A stretch of 37,120 bases of DNA from Acidobacteriaceae bacterium. GTDB lineage: Bacteria; Acidobacteriota; Terriglobia; Bryobacterales; Bryobacteraceae. Numbering within the stretch: position 1 is the first letter of the stretch; each line of letters opens with the position of its first letter. Positions 17,276-25,792 of this stretch are shown piece after piece. Below the pieces are notes generated by a model. That model was not told the origin of the DNA. It saw only the letters and a program-made list of their open reading frames with translations, and ran no database searches. Both the position numbers and the translations under genes were made by a program. Location of the stretch: contig JAFAMM010000178.1 in the NCBI GenBank assembly GCA_019233375.1, forward strand, positions 1 to 37,120, read 5' to 3'.

Positions 17276-18574
17276 ATGGCCATAAGCAACGTCAGCAGTT
17301 CCACTGTAACTGCTACCAGTACGACTGCCAGCAACACAGGCGCGATGGCGATTGTCACGACGCTATTTTTCATGTGGGGCTTTATCACGTGCCTGAACGA
17401 TATCCTGATCCCCCATCTCAAGAACATCTTTGATCTCAACTACGCGAAGGGGATGCTGGTGCAGTTCGCGTTCTTCTCCGGGTATTTCATTTTTGCTTTC
17501 CCGGCGGGCAAGATCGTAGAGTGGGTCGGGTACAAGCGGACGATGGTCATCGGCCTGCTCACCATGGCGTTGGGAGCGTGGCTGTTTTTGCCTGCTGCCA
17601 GCGTGCCATCCTTTCCATTTTTCCTGACCGCACTCATTATCGTCGCGGCGGGGATGACGGCCCTGCAGGTCTCGGCAAACGCCTATGTCTCGGTGCTCGG
17701 GCCGGCGGATAAGGCATCCAGCCGGCTGAATCTGACGCAGGCGTTCAACTCGCTAGGAACCACAGTCGCTCCTCAATTTGGGAAGGTGCTGATTCTTGGC
17801 ACGGCGGCAGTGGCGATCGAAGCGGTTCGCAAGATGCCTCCTGAGCAGTTACACGCCTATCGTCTCCAGGAAGCCGCAAGCGTGAAGCTGCCTTACACGC
17901 TGATTGCGGTCACGCTGATGCTGTTGGCGCTTGTGATCGGCCTTTATAAGCTTCCGAAAATCGCGACGCTGCACGATGTGGCCGATCATGGCAAGAATCT
18001 CGGAATTAGCATCTGGAAGCAGCGGCATCTCCTACTCGGGGTGGTCGGAATATTTGTCTATGTTGGTGCGGAAGTTTCGATCGGCAGTTTTCTGGTGAAT
18101 TATTTCAGCCAGCCGTATATCGGAGGAATGACTGAGAAGCAAGCCGCCGGATATGTGTCGTTCTACTGGATGTTCGCGATGTTCGGGCGCTTCATAGGCG
18201 CAGCCGTATTACGCAAAGTCAAGACAGGTACGCTGCTGGGGCTCGTGGCGGTGGTTGCATGCGGGCTGGTGATTTCATCCATGCTCAGCCTGGGCGCTGT
18301 CGCGATGTGGACCATTATCCTGGTCGGGCTCTTTAATTCAGTGATGTTCCCGAGCATTTTCACTCTGGGAATCGCCGGACTCGGTCCGCTGACGGGCGAA
18401 GGATCGGGCTTGCTGATCGCCGCCATTGTCGGCGGCGCGATTATTCCTGAAATTCAAGGGGTCCTGGCGGATCACATTGGAATCCACCGCGCCTTCATTG
18501 TGCCGGCACTGTGTTACTGCTTCATCGCGTACTACGGATTCAGAGGATCTAAGCCAGCAGGTGCTGTTGCCTGA
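17276..18574 (+). CDS. FucP-type MFS sugar:H+ symporter
   Basis: This inner-membrane major-facilitator protein of 432 residues most likely imports fucose, glucose, galactose or a related sugar with protons. After a Ser/Thr-rich N-terminus it shows the FucP-family opening FFMWGFITCLNDILIPHLKNIFDLNY, then GYFIFAFPAGKIVEWVGYKR (the loop 2-3 signature), ALQVSANAYVSVLG and LNLTQAFNSLGTTVAP. About twelve membrane segments run through to HIGIHRAFIVPALCYCFIAYYGF. No kinase, isomerase or regulator for a sugar is adjacent, so the substrate cannot be narrowed from context. The Shine-Dalgarno before the ATG is poor, and a GGGCGCCC palindrome lies just upstream. The pseudogene precedes it with a 95-bp gap. 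Confidence 0.93.
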   Translation: MAISNVSSSTVTATSTTASNTGAMAIVTTLFFMWGFITCLNDILIPHLKNIFDLNYAKGMLVQFAFFSGYFIFAFPAGKIVEWVGYKRTMVIGLLTMALGAWLFLPAASVPSFPFFLTALIIVAAGMTALQVSANAYVSVLGPADKASSRLNLTQAFNSLGTTVAPQFGKVLILGTAAVAIEAVRKMPPEQLHAYRLQEAASVKLPYTLIAVTLMLLALVIGLYKLPKIATLHDVADHGKNLGISIWKQRHLLLGVVGIFVYVGAEVSIGSFLVNYFSQPYIGGMTEKQAAGYVSFYWMFAMFGRFIGAAVLRKVKTGTLLGLVAVVACGLVISSMLSLGAVAMWTIILVGLFNSVMFPSIFTLGIAGLGPLTGEGSGLLIAAIVGGAIIPEIQGVLADHIGIHRAFIVPALCYCFIAYYGFRGSKPAGAVA

Positions 18575-18709
18575 GGTCAGTCCCGGTACTAGCCAATAGG
18601 AGAGGCGCACTAATGGCGCTGATCGCTAGCGTTCTGACGTACTAGAGCTGCTCGAACCCCTTCATTTATCTTCCATTTAGCGCGTCCGGCAGACACTATT
18701 AAAAGCCCG

Positions 18710-19390
18710 TTGAGATTGCTCCTGATTGAGGATGAGGAAGATGTGGCCCGGTCGATTGCGAAAGGCCTGCGACAGGAATCGTACGCAGTCGATACGGCGG
18801 GCAACGGTCAGGAGGGGTTGGAGAAGGCCCTTGCACACATCTATGACCTGATCATTCTCGATATCCGTCTTCCCGGGAAAGACGGCTGGACGGTATGCCG
18901 GGAACTGCGCGAAAGCGGCAGCCAAACGCCGATTTTGATGCTCACGGCGAGCGACGCCACCGAGGATCGCATTAAGGGTCTTGATCTGGGCGCGGACGAC
19001 TATTTGGCGAAACCGTTCGACTTCCGCGAGCTGCTCGCACGCATACGGGCGCTGCTTCGCAGGAAGCCGCTGATTCAACACCCGGTGATTCGTGTCGATA
19101 CCCTCGAAATCGACACGCGGTCAAAGACGGTCACGCGCGCTGGAAGCTTTGTGCGCCTCACGGCCAAAGAATATGCCTTGCTGGAGTGCTTGGCGCGGGA
19201 TGCGGATACGATTTTGGGCCGCGAGACAATCTCCGAGCGCGTCTGGGATGAGCGCTATGATCCGTTTTCGAATCTCATCGAGGAGTACATCAAGCGGCTT
19301 CGCAAGAAAGTGGATGTCGAGGGACAGAAGCCTTTGATTCACGCGCGCAGAGGTGAAGGCTACATTCTCACCGCGAAAGAGTTTGCGTGA
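18710..19390 (+). CDS. OmpR/PhoB-family response regulator
   Basis: This DNA-binding transcription factor is activated by phosphorylation. The 226-residue product has an N-terminal receiver domain with acidic pocket EDEED (7-11), phospho-acceptor D51 in IILDIRLPG, the T/S switch in LTASD and K101 in DDYLAKPF. A winged-helix output domain follows (LTAKEYALLECLARDADTILGRETISERVWD, then LIEEYIKRLRKKVD and the wing IHARRGEGYIL). The start is TTG 18710, giving the standard RLLLIEDEED opening. No Shine-Dalgarno is visible, and TATTAA lies eight bases upstream. Its probable partner kinase is on the opposite strand, and their 3' ends overlap by 31 bp, which is unusual for a two-component pair. Confidence 0.95.
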   Translation: MRLLLIEDEEDVARSIAKGLRQESYAVDTAGNGQEGLEKALAHIYDLIILDIRLPGKDGWTVCRELRESGSQTPILMLTASDATEDRIKGLDLGADDYLAKPFDFRELLARIRALLRRKPLIQHPVIRVDTLEIDTRSKTVTRAGSFVRLTAKEYALLECLARDADTILGRETISERVWDERYDPFSNLIEEYIKRLRKKVDVEGQKPLIHARRGEGYILTAKEFA

Positions 19391-20793
19391 TCGGTCTGGG
19401 ACGGATCGGGCTCTTCGCTTGAGGGTGTCGAAAGTTCAAAAACCGTACAGCCCGGTCTCGATTCGACCAGAACCAGGCTGCCGCCGTGGCTTTCCGCAAT
19501 GGACTTTGCGATCGGAAGTCCGAGGCCTGCGCCTGCGGCTATCGATTGAGTATTGTCTGCCCGGAAGAAGCGTTCGAAGATGTGGGGCTTCGCCTCCGGC
19601 GGTATACCAATGCCCGAATCTGAGACGCGGCAGACCCAAAAGCGACCGTCGCGCCGCAGGCTGACGCCGACCTTGCCTTCCGGCGGCGTGAACTTGATCG
19701 CATTGTCAAGCAGAATGAGCAGAGATTGCTTCAGCAGGTCCTGATCCCCCCGGCAGCGGGCTTCGGGCAGGGGATCCACGGCGAGTAACACGCTGCGGGC
19801 TTGCGCCAGGCTGCCCGCGATCGAAGCGGCATCGGAGACCACGTCGTCCAGATAGAGCTCAGAAAATTTCGAATTCAGCCCGGAGCCGTCCGTTTGAGCG
19901 AGCAGCAACAGATTGTCGACCAGCTTCTTGAGCCGGAGCATCTGGTTTTCAGCGACAAACAGAGCCGCATCCGAATCCTGCGGCGTCCGCTTCGGGTCGC
20001 GTTGCGTCACCTGTATGGCCGCAAGGGCGATCGTAAGAGGCGTTCGTAATTCGTGAGACGTATCCGCCATGAAGCGGCGCTGCGTATCGAAGCCCTGCTG
20101 TAGTCTGTCGAGGAGGGAATTGAAGCGGGCCGCCAGGCGGCTAATGTCGTCAGAGGCGCGTGAAACGGGCACGCGAGCGCTGAGATCGGATGAGGTAATT
20201 CGCTCTATGGTTCGGGCGAGTGCTGCCAGAGGGGCAAGCGATTTGCGCGCGAGAAAATAGCCGCCAGCAGAGGCGGCAATGAGACCAAGCGAAACGAGTA
20301 GCCAGAGCGCGCGGCGGAGCGAGGCGAGCTGTGCGTCGGTCGCGGCCACCGATTTCGCCGCGTAGATGTTATAAACCGTTTGAAACTTAGGTACAGCGAG
20401 TTCGCGGGCCTGAATACGCCATTTTTGCACCACTGCGCCGGAGCGCAACTTTGATGCGGGCACAGAGCGGAGGTCCAAAGCAGAATCAGATGTATCGCGA
20501 AACGCAATTTGCCGGCCGCCTTCTCTGACGAGGATCTGAGTGCCGGGGAGCGTTGATTCTTGCGCATGCAGTAACACGTCGCGCACGTCTTCTTCGCCAG
20601 CGCCTTTTGCTGAATGTTCCTCCATTTCATGCTGCGCGGACATGGCGGTCGCGTCCACCGCGGCACGCAGCCCGGAATCGAGTTTGGAATACGCATCCTG
20701 CCGGAAGAGGAGATACGTCGCGACCGCGAGGCACACCACGATGCTCCCGAACAAGACCGTGAAGATGAGTGTGAGCCGGGCTCTGGTTGACAT
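19360..20793 (-). CDS. Sensor histidine kinase, CusS/EnvZ-like architecture
   Basis: This inner-membrane sensor probably phosphorylates the response regulator encoded opposite. The 477-residue protein has membrane helix 1 (about 8-30) and a periplasmic domain of about 130 residues. Membrane helix 2 (about 161-182) is followed by a HAMP linker (LARTIERITSSDLSARVPV) and an H-box with H247 in FMADTSHELRTPLTIAL. It also has an N-box (LLILLDNAIKFTPPEG), G1 (VSDSGIGIPPE), an F-box (IFERFFRAD) and G2 (GAGLGLPIAKSIAESHGG). All catalytic motifs are intact. TAGGAG precedes the ATG by about ten bases. The periplasmic domain gives no hint of the ligand. The architecture and the partner's type recall heavy-metal sensors, but no metal resistance genes are near. 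Confidence 0.95.
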   Translation of the reverse strand: MSTRARLTLIFTVLFGSIVVCLAVATYLLFRQDAYSKLDSGLRAAVDATAMSAQHEMEEHSAKGAGEEDVRDVLLHAQESTLPGTQILVREGGRQIAFRDTSDSALDLRSVPASKLRSGAVVQKWRIQARELAVPKFQTVYNIYAAKSVAATDAQLASLRRALWLLVSLGLIAASAGGYFLARKSLAPLAALARTIERITSSDLSARVPVSRASDDISRLAARFNSLLDRLQQGFDTQRRFMADTSHELRTPLTIALAAIQVTQRDPKRTPQDSDAALFVAENQMLRLKKLVDNLLLLAQTDGSGLNSKFSELYLDDVVSDAASIAGSLAQARSVLLAVDPLPEARCRGDQDLLKQSLLILLDNAIKFTPPEGKVGVSLRRDGRFWVCRVSDSGIGIPPEAKPHIFERFFRADNTQSIAAGAGLGLPIAKSIAESHGGSLVLVESRPGCTVFELSTPSSEEPDPSQTDHANSFAVRM

Positions 20794-20979
20794 TACACTG
20801 TTACTCCTACTTTAAGATGAGTCCGGCGGAGCAGTCTCGCTCTACCGCCCGTTTTATCTTTCGGTTAGGATTTGTCTGCCACACGGGGGCAACCGCGGGC
20901 GTTCTCTGAAACGTCCAAATAAGAATAAAGCGGCGACGGTCCAGCCTTGCGCCGTTTACCCGTGACTTTCTTCGGCGAC

Positions 20980-21216
20980 ATGTCTTCTCTTTTACCGGAA
21001 CTGAACCACGAATTTCACTCCGAAGTCTCCATAAGCATTTCAAAACTGCTCCAGACGAATGTCGAATACCTGCGATGTGCCGGTGTCGGGCCTCTGGCGA
21101 TGCTTGTCGGTGTCGCGGTGCTTGAAAAGTCGGAGATAGAACGGGTGACGAAGCGTGCGGCATCCCTCGGAGAGTATCTTCGGGCGAGGCTGCGGGAGCA
21201 ACTGGGCAAGCGATGA
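20980..21216 (+). CDS. Small hypothetical protein, coupled to the FAD oxidoreductase gene
   Basis: I do not recognise this 78-residue product. The first half is acidic/polar (SSLLPELNHEFHSEVS). Residues about 26-42 are moderately hydrophobic (RCAGVGPLAMLVGVAVL), and the end is a basic helix (SLGEYLRARLREQLGKR). The main reason to believe it is that its stop codon overlaps the ATG of the next gene (ATGA), as in a translationally coupled pair. No good ribosome binding site precedes either ATG 20980 or the TTG at 20947 used by the track. It may be a remnant of a longer gene. Confidence 0.45.
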   Translation: MSSLLPELNHEFHSEVSISISKLLQTNVEYLRCAGVGPLAMLVGVAVLEKSEIERVTKRAASLGEYLRARLREQLGKR

Positions 21217-22313
21217 CAGACGTGTGTGTCGTGGGAGGCGGACCGGCCGGCTTGGCCGCGGCGCTGGCGTTGCGGCGCGAAGGCGCAAACGTGACTGTCG
21301 TGGACTGTGCGCAACGCGCCACGGACAAAGCCTGCGGGGAAGGCATGATGCCGGATAGTGCGCAAGCCCTAGGCGCTTTGGGTGTTCACTTGCCTGCCGC
21401 CGCGGGGTTCCAGTTTCAGGGCATTCGCTTTGCGGATGGCCAGTCTTCAGTGTACGCACGATTTCCGACCGGGTTCGGAATGGGTGTTCGACGGACCACG
21501 CTCCAGCGGATTTTGGCAGAACATGCGGAGGCCGCGGGCGTGCGCACCATCTGGGGCGCGAAGGGCGTGCAACTCCATCATGAGGGGATCAGCATCGCTG
21601 GATCTTCACTGCCGGCAGGTTTCGTTATCGGCGCGGACGGGCAGAACTCAGCTATCCGGCGGCAAGCAGGTCTCGAGCGCACGCGCATGGAGCGGCGCCG
21701 ATACGCGTTCCGCCGGCATTACCGGGTCGCACCGTGGTCTGATTACGTCGAGCTATTTTGGGGTCCGCGTTGTCAGGCCTATGTCACCCCTGTTGGAAAA
21801 GACGAAGTGTGTCTGGTCGTCATTTCGAGAAAATCAAAGCTGCGCCCCGATGAGGCCATGGGCGATTTTGCCGAGTTACGGCAGCGCTTGCGCGGCGCCG
21901 TGGTCACGTCGACTGAAATGGGCGCGATATCTCTCTCGCTTAAGCTGCGGCGTGTGTATCGGAATAGGGTTGCGCTGGTGGGCGACGCAGCAGGTTCGGT
22001 GGATGTGGTGACCGGGCAAGGTATGTGTCTGGCTTTCAAGCAGGCGAAAGCGGTAGCGAGCGCGCTGAGAGCAGATAACCTCGAGCAATATCAGGCAGAG
22101 CACGAGCGAATCAGCGCGCGACCGCACGCGATGGCAGCGCTGATGCTGATGCTCGAGCGTCACCAGGGACTACAGAGGCGTGCGCTTGCGAGTCTGGCGT
22201 CGCACGCCAGCGTGTTTGAATCCTTGTTGAGCATTCATGTGGGTTCGTCTTCTTTCCTGGACCTGTTTTCATGGAGACTCTTGCCCTTTGGCCTGAAATT
22301 TCTAGCGGCCTGA
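21213..22313 (+). CDS. FAD-dependent oxidoreductase, geranylgeranyl-reductase/PHBH type
   Basis: This is a flavoprotein monooxygenase or reductase of 366 residues. It has the N-terminal dinucleotide-binding fold VCVVGGGPAGLAAALALRREG (about 4-24), KACGEGMMPDSAQALGALGV, a central VIGADGQNSAIRR segment (the DG motif) and the second FAD motif VALVGDAAGSVDVVTGQGM, typical of the geranylgeranyl-reductase and PHBH families. The C-terminal part is helical. Relatives often sit beside polyketide or isoprenoid genes, but here the neighbours are an unknown small ORF (4-bp overlap) and yceI (7-bp gap), so the substrate is open. An isoprenoid- or lipid-modifying role would fit the YceI neighbour, but that is inference. 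Confidence 0.88.
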   Translation: MTDVCVVGGGPAGLAAALALRREGANVTVVDCAQRATDKACGEGMMPDSAQALGALGVHLPAAAGFQFQGIRFADGQSSVYARFPTGFGMGVRRTTLQRILAEHAEAAGVRTIWGAKGVQLHHEGISIAGSSLPAGFVIGADGQNSAIRRQAGLERTRMERRRYAFRRHYRVAPWSDYVELFWGPRCQAYVTPVGKDEVCLVVISRKSKLRPDEAMGDFAELRQRLRGAVVTSTEMGAISLSLKLRRVYRNRVALVGDAAGSVDVVTGQGMCLAFKQAKAVASALRADNLEQYQAEHERISARPHAMAALMLMLERHQGLQRRALASLASHASVFESLLSIHVGSSSFLDLFSWRLLPFGLKFLAA

Positions 22314-22320
22314 GGGAGTT

Positions 22321-22920
22321 ATGAGACGGATTTTCGCAGGTAGCGCGCGGGCGGGTCTGGCAGCGTTCATTTCGGCCACGGTTTGCGCGGCCGCGCAGCC
22401 ATTAACGATCGAAATGGACCCGGCAAAAACCCAAATCGAGTGGACGCTCGGCGGCGTGCTCCACACCGTTCATGGAACCTTCCATATGAAGGAAGGACGC
22501 ATCGTTTTCGATCCCGCGAGGCAGAGCCTTTCCGGCCAAATTATAGTTGAGACCGCCACCGGTGACAGCGGAAGCGGAGCGCGCGACCGCCGGATGAAGA
22601 AGGAGATTTTAGAAACGCAACGTTTTCCTCAGGCGACATTTGCGCCGGCGAAGATCGACGGCAACATTGCCCCGAGCGGTCAGTCAGAGGCGCGCGTCAT
22701 CGGTACTTTCGAGCTCCACGGGGCAAAACACGACGTTACGATTCCAATGAAATTTGAGATTTCAGGGACCGAAGTCGAAGCAGCGGGGAATTTCGCGGTC
22801 CCCTATGTGGCCTGGGGCATGAAGAACCCGAGCACATTAGTGCTGCGTGTGGACCAAACGGCGCAAGTGCAGGTACATGCGGTCGGCCGCGTGCTGTCGG
22901 CTAGCGCTGGCGTTTATTGA
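22321..22920 (+). CDS. YceI-like periplasmic lipid-binding protein
   Basis: YceI proteins form a lipocalin-like barrel that binds polyisoprenoids or other amphiphiles in the periplasm. The 199-residue product has a signal peptide (RRIFAGSARAGLAAFISATVCAAAQ). The family pattern follows: DPAKTQIEWTLGGVLHTVHGTF, GSGARDRRMKKEILETQRFPQATF, and GTFELHGAKHDVTIPMKFE with the conserved VPYVAWGMKNPS. GAGGGAG lies just before the ATG. A seven-base gap and a shared strand put it in an operon with the FAD oxidoreductase. One plausible reading is that the enzyme modifies a lipid that YceI carries, but nothing in the sequence proves it. Confidence 0.92.
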   Translation: MRRIFAGSARAGLAAFISATVCAAAQPLTIEMDPAKTQIEWTLGGVLHTVHGTFHMKEGRIVFDPARQSLSGQIIVETATGDSGSGARDRRMKKEILETQRFPQATFAPAKIDGNIAPSGQSEARVIGTFELHGAKHDVTIPMKFEISGTEVEAAGNFAVPYVAWGMKNPSTLVLRVDQTAQVQVHAVGRVLSASAGVY

Positions 22921-22946
22921 TGGTTTAGGGAAAAACCGGATTCGGG

Positions 22947-22952
22947 TATAAA
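22947..22952 (+). promoter_or_regulatory. Candidate -10 box ahead of the 55-residue small gene
   Basis: TATAAA lies 42 bases before the small ORF and just after the YceI stop. No convincing -35 element is present at the expected distance. Confidence 0.25.
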
Positions 22953-22994
22953 ACACCTCCGCGTTCCTCGATACGGAAGCAGGAGAAATAAGCA

Positions 22995-23162
22995 ATGATC
23001 AGCGCGATTTCGAATGTTGCAGACCATTACACTCAGGGGGTACAAGCATCACAATCGAATTCTTCCACGAAGGCAGCCCCTCAGCAGGAGGATTCGGTAC
23101 ACCTGAGTTCGCAAGCAGCCGCCGCGGCGGGTGATGTGGACCACGATGGCGACAGCCATTAG
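22995..23162 (+). CDS. 55-residue small protein with acidic DxDxDG tail (unknown)
   Basis: This ORF is too short for the track. A strong ribosome binding site (AGGAGA, 22981-22986) lies eight bases before the ATG, and the reading frame closes at TAG 23160. The product has a polar Ser/Gln/Ala-rich body (starts MISAISNVADHYTQ, middle EDSVHLSSQ), an alanine run and the end GDVDHDGDSH. D47-x-D-x-D-G-D matches the first half of an EF-hand or dockerin-like calcium loop. There is no signal peptide and no membrane helix. From memory, similar short proteins with an acidic, glycine-containing tail occur in Acidobacteria, but I cannot verify this. It stands alone, 74 bp after yceI and 197 bp before the GH32 gene. 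Confidence 0.65.
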   Translation: MISAISNVADHYTQGVQASQSNSSTKAAPQQEDSVHLSSQAAAAAGDVDHDGDSH

Positions 23163-23359
23163 TGAGTTTCCAGTCACAAGTTTCATCTTCGTGGTCAAAA
23201 GCGCGGCTCAAGCTGCGCGGCCTGAACTCCACGATGCACAGGCGCTCCGATGCTCATGTAACCGGCAGCTTGATTAGAGTCGCCGACGCCAGCGCAAGAC
23301 ACGCCTCGAACCCGCAACGATGGAGCCAGCAAACGTATATCCTTCCATGAGGAGGTTGC

Positions 23360-24895
23360 GTGCTCACTCGCCTACTGCTGATCACCTTTGCCGTCCTGCT
23401 GGGGGCGCCAGGCCAAATCGCACCCGAATACGACCAGCCGTACCGCCCGCAATTCCACTTCTCGCCGCGCGAGAACTGGACGAATGACCCGAACGGGCTT
23501 GTCTTTTTCTCCGGCGAGTACCACCTCTTTTTCCAATACAATCCGTTCGGAGACGAGTGGGGGCATATGAGCTGGGGTCATGCCGTAAGCCGCGATTTGC
23601 TGCATTGGGATCAGCGGCCCGTCGCAATCCCGGAGCAGGACGGGATCATGATCTTTACCGGGAGCACCGTGGTGGACGCCCGCAATAGCAGCGGATTTTG
23701 CACGAAGCCGGAGGGCTGCATGGTCGCGGTGTATACCGGACACACGCCGCCCGAGGGCTCGCGGCCAGCACTGCAAACCCAGAACCTCGCATTCAGCAAT
23801 GACCGCGGGCGTACTTGGACGAAATACCCGGGCAATCCGGTTCTAAATCTGCACATGACTGATTTTCGCGATCCTAAAGTCCTGTGGTCCGAGGAAACCG
23901 GTGAGTGGGTGATGGCGGTTTCGCTGCCGAACGAGCACAAAGTGCGGTTCTATACATCACCTGATCTGAAGCACTGGACACACACAACCGATTTCGGGCC
24001 GGAAGGCGCAACGGGCGGCCAGTGGGAGTGTCCTGAGCTTTTTCAATTGCCGCTGGAAGGCAGCACAGAAACGCGCTGGGTCCTTAAGGTCGGCCTGAAT
24101 CCCGGCGGTCTGCAGGGCGGCTCCGGCGAACAATATTTCGTCGGCCGCTTCAACGGCCGGCGTTTTGTGAATGACAACCCCGCAACCTTGCAGCTATGGA
24201 CCGATTACGGCAAGGACTGCTATTGCGCGCTCACGTTCAACGGTCTGCCGCGCACCCAAAGCCCCGTGATGATCGGCTGGATGGACAACTGGCAATACGC
24301 GGCGAAGCTGCCGACCAGACCTTGGCGTGGCCAAATGACGTTTCCGCGAAGTTTATCGCTGCGCAAAACCGCTGATGGAATCCGGCTCATACAGCAGCCT
24401 TACCAGGGTATCGAGCGCCTGCAACAGAAAAGGCTGGAAGCTACGTCCGGCAGTGATCTGGATGCGGTAAATCAGGCACTGCGGGCGCAGCCGCTCTCCG
24501 GCCATTCCTTCCGGCTCCGGTTCGAAATTCAGCTTGGGGATGCGCGTGAAGCAGGCGTGCGCATGCTGGCGAACCACGGATCCTTTACTCTGATCGGCTA
24601 TGATCGGGAAGCCAAGAAGCTGTTTATCGATCGGCGGCATTCCGGTGTGACTGGGTTCAGCGGGGATTTTCCGGCGCGGATTGATGCGCCGCTTCCATTG
24701 ACGGCTGACAAATTGGTGCTGGATGTTCTGGTTGATCGCAACTCGGTAGAGGTCTTCGCGGATAACGGAAGAATTACATGCACCATGTTGGTGTTCCCGT
24801 CATCAGGCGCGAACGGTATAGAGTTCTACGCAAATCGGACGGGACGAGTCAGCGCCAGCGTGCGGAGCGTGGAATCAATTTGGCAGGTTAAGTAG
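23360..24895 (+). CDS. Secreted GH32 glycoside hydrolase (levanase/invertase type)
   Basis: This enzyme hydrolyses beta-fructosides such as sucrose, levan or inulin with retention of configuration. The 511-residue product has a signal peptide (MLTRLLLITFAVLLGAPGQ). A five-bladed propeller carries all three catalytic motifs: nucleophile D43 in WTNDPNG, D171 in FRDPK (transition-state stabiliser) and E223 in WECPEL (acid/base). A C-terminal beta-sandwich of about 170 residues follows (LDVLVDRNSVEVFADNGRITCTMLVFP). Many levanases and inulinases have this layout; exo versus endo action cannot be read from sequence. The start is GTG 23360 with GAGGAGG just upstream. It converges with cpoB (6-bp gap). 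No fructose transporter or kinase is adjacent, though a FucP-type sugar symporter lies 5 kb upstream. Confidence 0.95.
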   Translation: MLTRLLLITFAVLLGAPGQIAPEYDQPYRPQFHFSPRENWTNDPNGLVFFSGEYHLFFQYNPFGDEWGHMSWGHAVSRDLLHWDQRPVAIPEQDGIMIFTGSTVVDARNSSGFCTKPEGCMVAVYTGHTPPEGSRPALQTQNLAFSNDRGRTWTKYPGNPVLNLHMTDFRDPKVLWSEETGEWVMAVSLPNEHKVRFYTSPDLKHWTHTTDFGPEGATGGQWECPELFQLPLEGSTETRWVLKVGLNPGGLQGGSGEQYFVGRFNGRRFVNDNPATLQLWTDYGKDCYCALTFNGLPRTQSPVMIGWMDNWQYAAKLPTRPWRGQMTFPRSLSLRKTADGIRLIQQPYQGIERLQQKRLEATSGSDLDAVNQALRAQPLSGHSFRLRFEIQLGDAREAGVRMLANHGSFTLIGYDREAKKLFIDRRHSGVTGFSGDFPARIDAPLPLTADKLVLDVLVDRNSVEVFADNGRITCTMLVFPSSGANGIEFYANRTGRVSASVRSVESIWQVK

Positions 24896-24901
24896 ACCGG
24901 C

Positions 24902-25792
24902 TTACGACGACTTCCGCCGCGCCGTCGTGGACCCGGCGGAAACGCCTAGCGCGCGGAGTTGTGAAAGCGCCTTTCTCGCGTCCTCGGTGTGAGGATAGTT
25001 CTGCACGAGCAGACGAAATTCCTGAACAGCGCGGCTGCGCTCGTTAGCCTTCAACAGCGCCATGGCCTTCATGTAATGAGCGTCGGGTGTTTTGGGGTTT
25101 TCGGGATAATGTTCGAGAACCGCGTCGAAGGCTGTAACCGCGCCTTGAAAGTCACCGCGATTGTAAGCAATCTCGCCCAAATAATACTGCGCGTTTGCCG
25201 CCAGTTCAGTATTCGGGAAATATTGAAGATATTGCTGAAACTCCTGTTGGGCAAGGTCGGTTTTCCCGGTTTGTAAGTCACGCAGAGCAGAGGTATAAGT
25301 CTGATCGGCGCTCATGCCAGGCGGCGGGGCGGATTGTCCTTGCGGACCGCCGGGGCCAGCAGATCCAGGCGAGGCGGCGCCGGGCGCGGCAGGCGGGTTC
25401 TGCATGATCTGCATCTGGTTTTTGAGATCTGTCATCTTGGCGTCCATGCGCTCCAGCCGCGTGCTGAGATCGGAGATGGCGGCCTGCAGTGCTTGCAGGT
25501 CGTTCGCCATGCTCTCCACCTTGCTATTCAGGCCAGCGACGGGCCCGAGAGATTTCGCGACGCCATTCGTGACCTGGTCTTGCAAGCTCGCGACCTGATC
25601 GGCGGTCCGCCGCGAATCATTCTGCATGGCCGTCACCATGCCATTCAGCTCACTCAACTTCGAATCCACGTCGTTTTGAAGAGAGTTGAGCTTATCTTCC
25701 AAATCCCGCTGTAACTGCACGAGATCTTTGTTTACAGCAAACGAGAAGCTGGAAAAGGTCAGCAGAAGGGCCGCAAGGCGCAGAAATTTCAT
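24902..25792 (-). CDS. cpoB: CpoB/YbgF, Tol-Pal associated coiled-coil TPR protein
   Basis: This periplasmic protein coordinates Tol-Pal energy with peptidoglycan synthesis at division. The 296-residue product has a signal peptide (FLRLAALLLTFSSFSFA) and a coiled coil (about 24-130, many Leu/Asn heptads, SKLSELNGMVTAMQND). A Pro/Gly linker (NPPAAPGAASPGSAGPGGPQ) leads to TPR repeats in the C-terminal 130 residues (AQQEFQQYLQYFPNTELAANAQYYLGEIAYNRGDF..., then FDAVLEHYPENPKTPDAHYMKAMALL). GAGGAG lies upstream of the ATG. It is the last gene of the tolQ-tolR-tolA-tolB-pal-cpoB operon, as in Proteobacteria. Confidence 0.93.
   Translation of the reverse strand: MKFLRLAALLLTFSSFSFAVNKDLVQLQRDLEDKLNSLQNDVDSKLSELNGMVTAMQNDSRRTADQVASLQDQVTNGVAKSLGPVAGLNSKVESMANDLQALQAAISDLSTRLERMDAKMTDLKNQMQIMQNPPAAPGAASPGSAGPGGPQGQSAPPPGMSADQTYTSALRDLQTGKTDLAQQEFQQYLQYFPNTELAANAQYYLGEIAYNRGDFQGAVTAFDAVLEHYPENPKTPDAHYMKAMALLKANERSRAVQEFRLLVQNYPHTEDARKALSQLRALGVSAGSTTARRKSS

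Noticed and set aside
18613-18645. Ten-codon ORF (MALIASVLTY) with GGAGAGG upstream, before the response regulator
   Set aside because: It could be a leader peptide but has no attenuator hairpin and no run of one amino acid; too short to support.
22321-24895. Idea that yceI, the small protein and GH32 form a polysaccharide-utilisation locus
   Set aside because: No SusC/SusD pair, transporter or regulator of sugar use is adjacent, and the gaps of 74 and 197 bp argue for separate units.
24904-24928. ACGACG...CGTCGT hairpin at the 3' end of cpoB as a terminator
   Set aside because: It lies inside the coding region, has a 13-base loop and no T-run.
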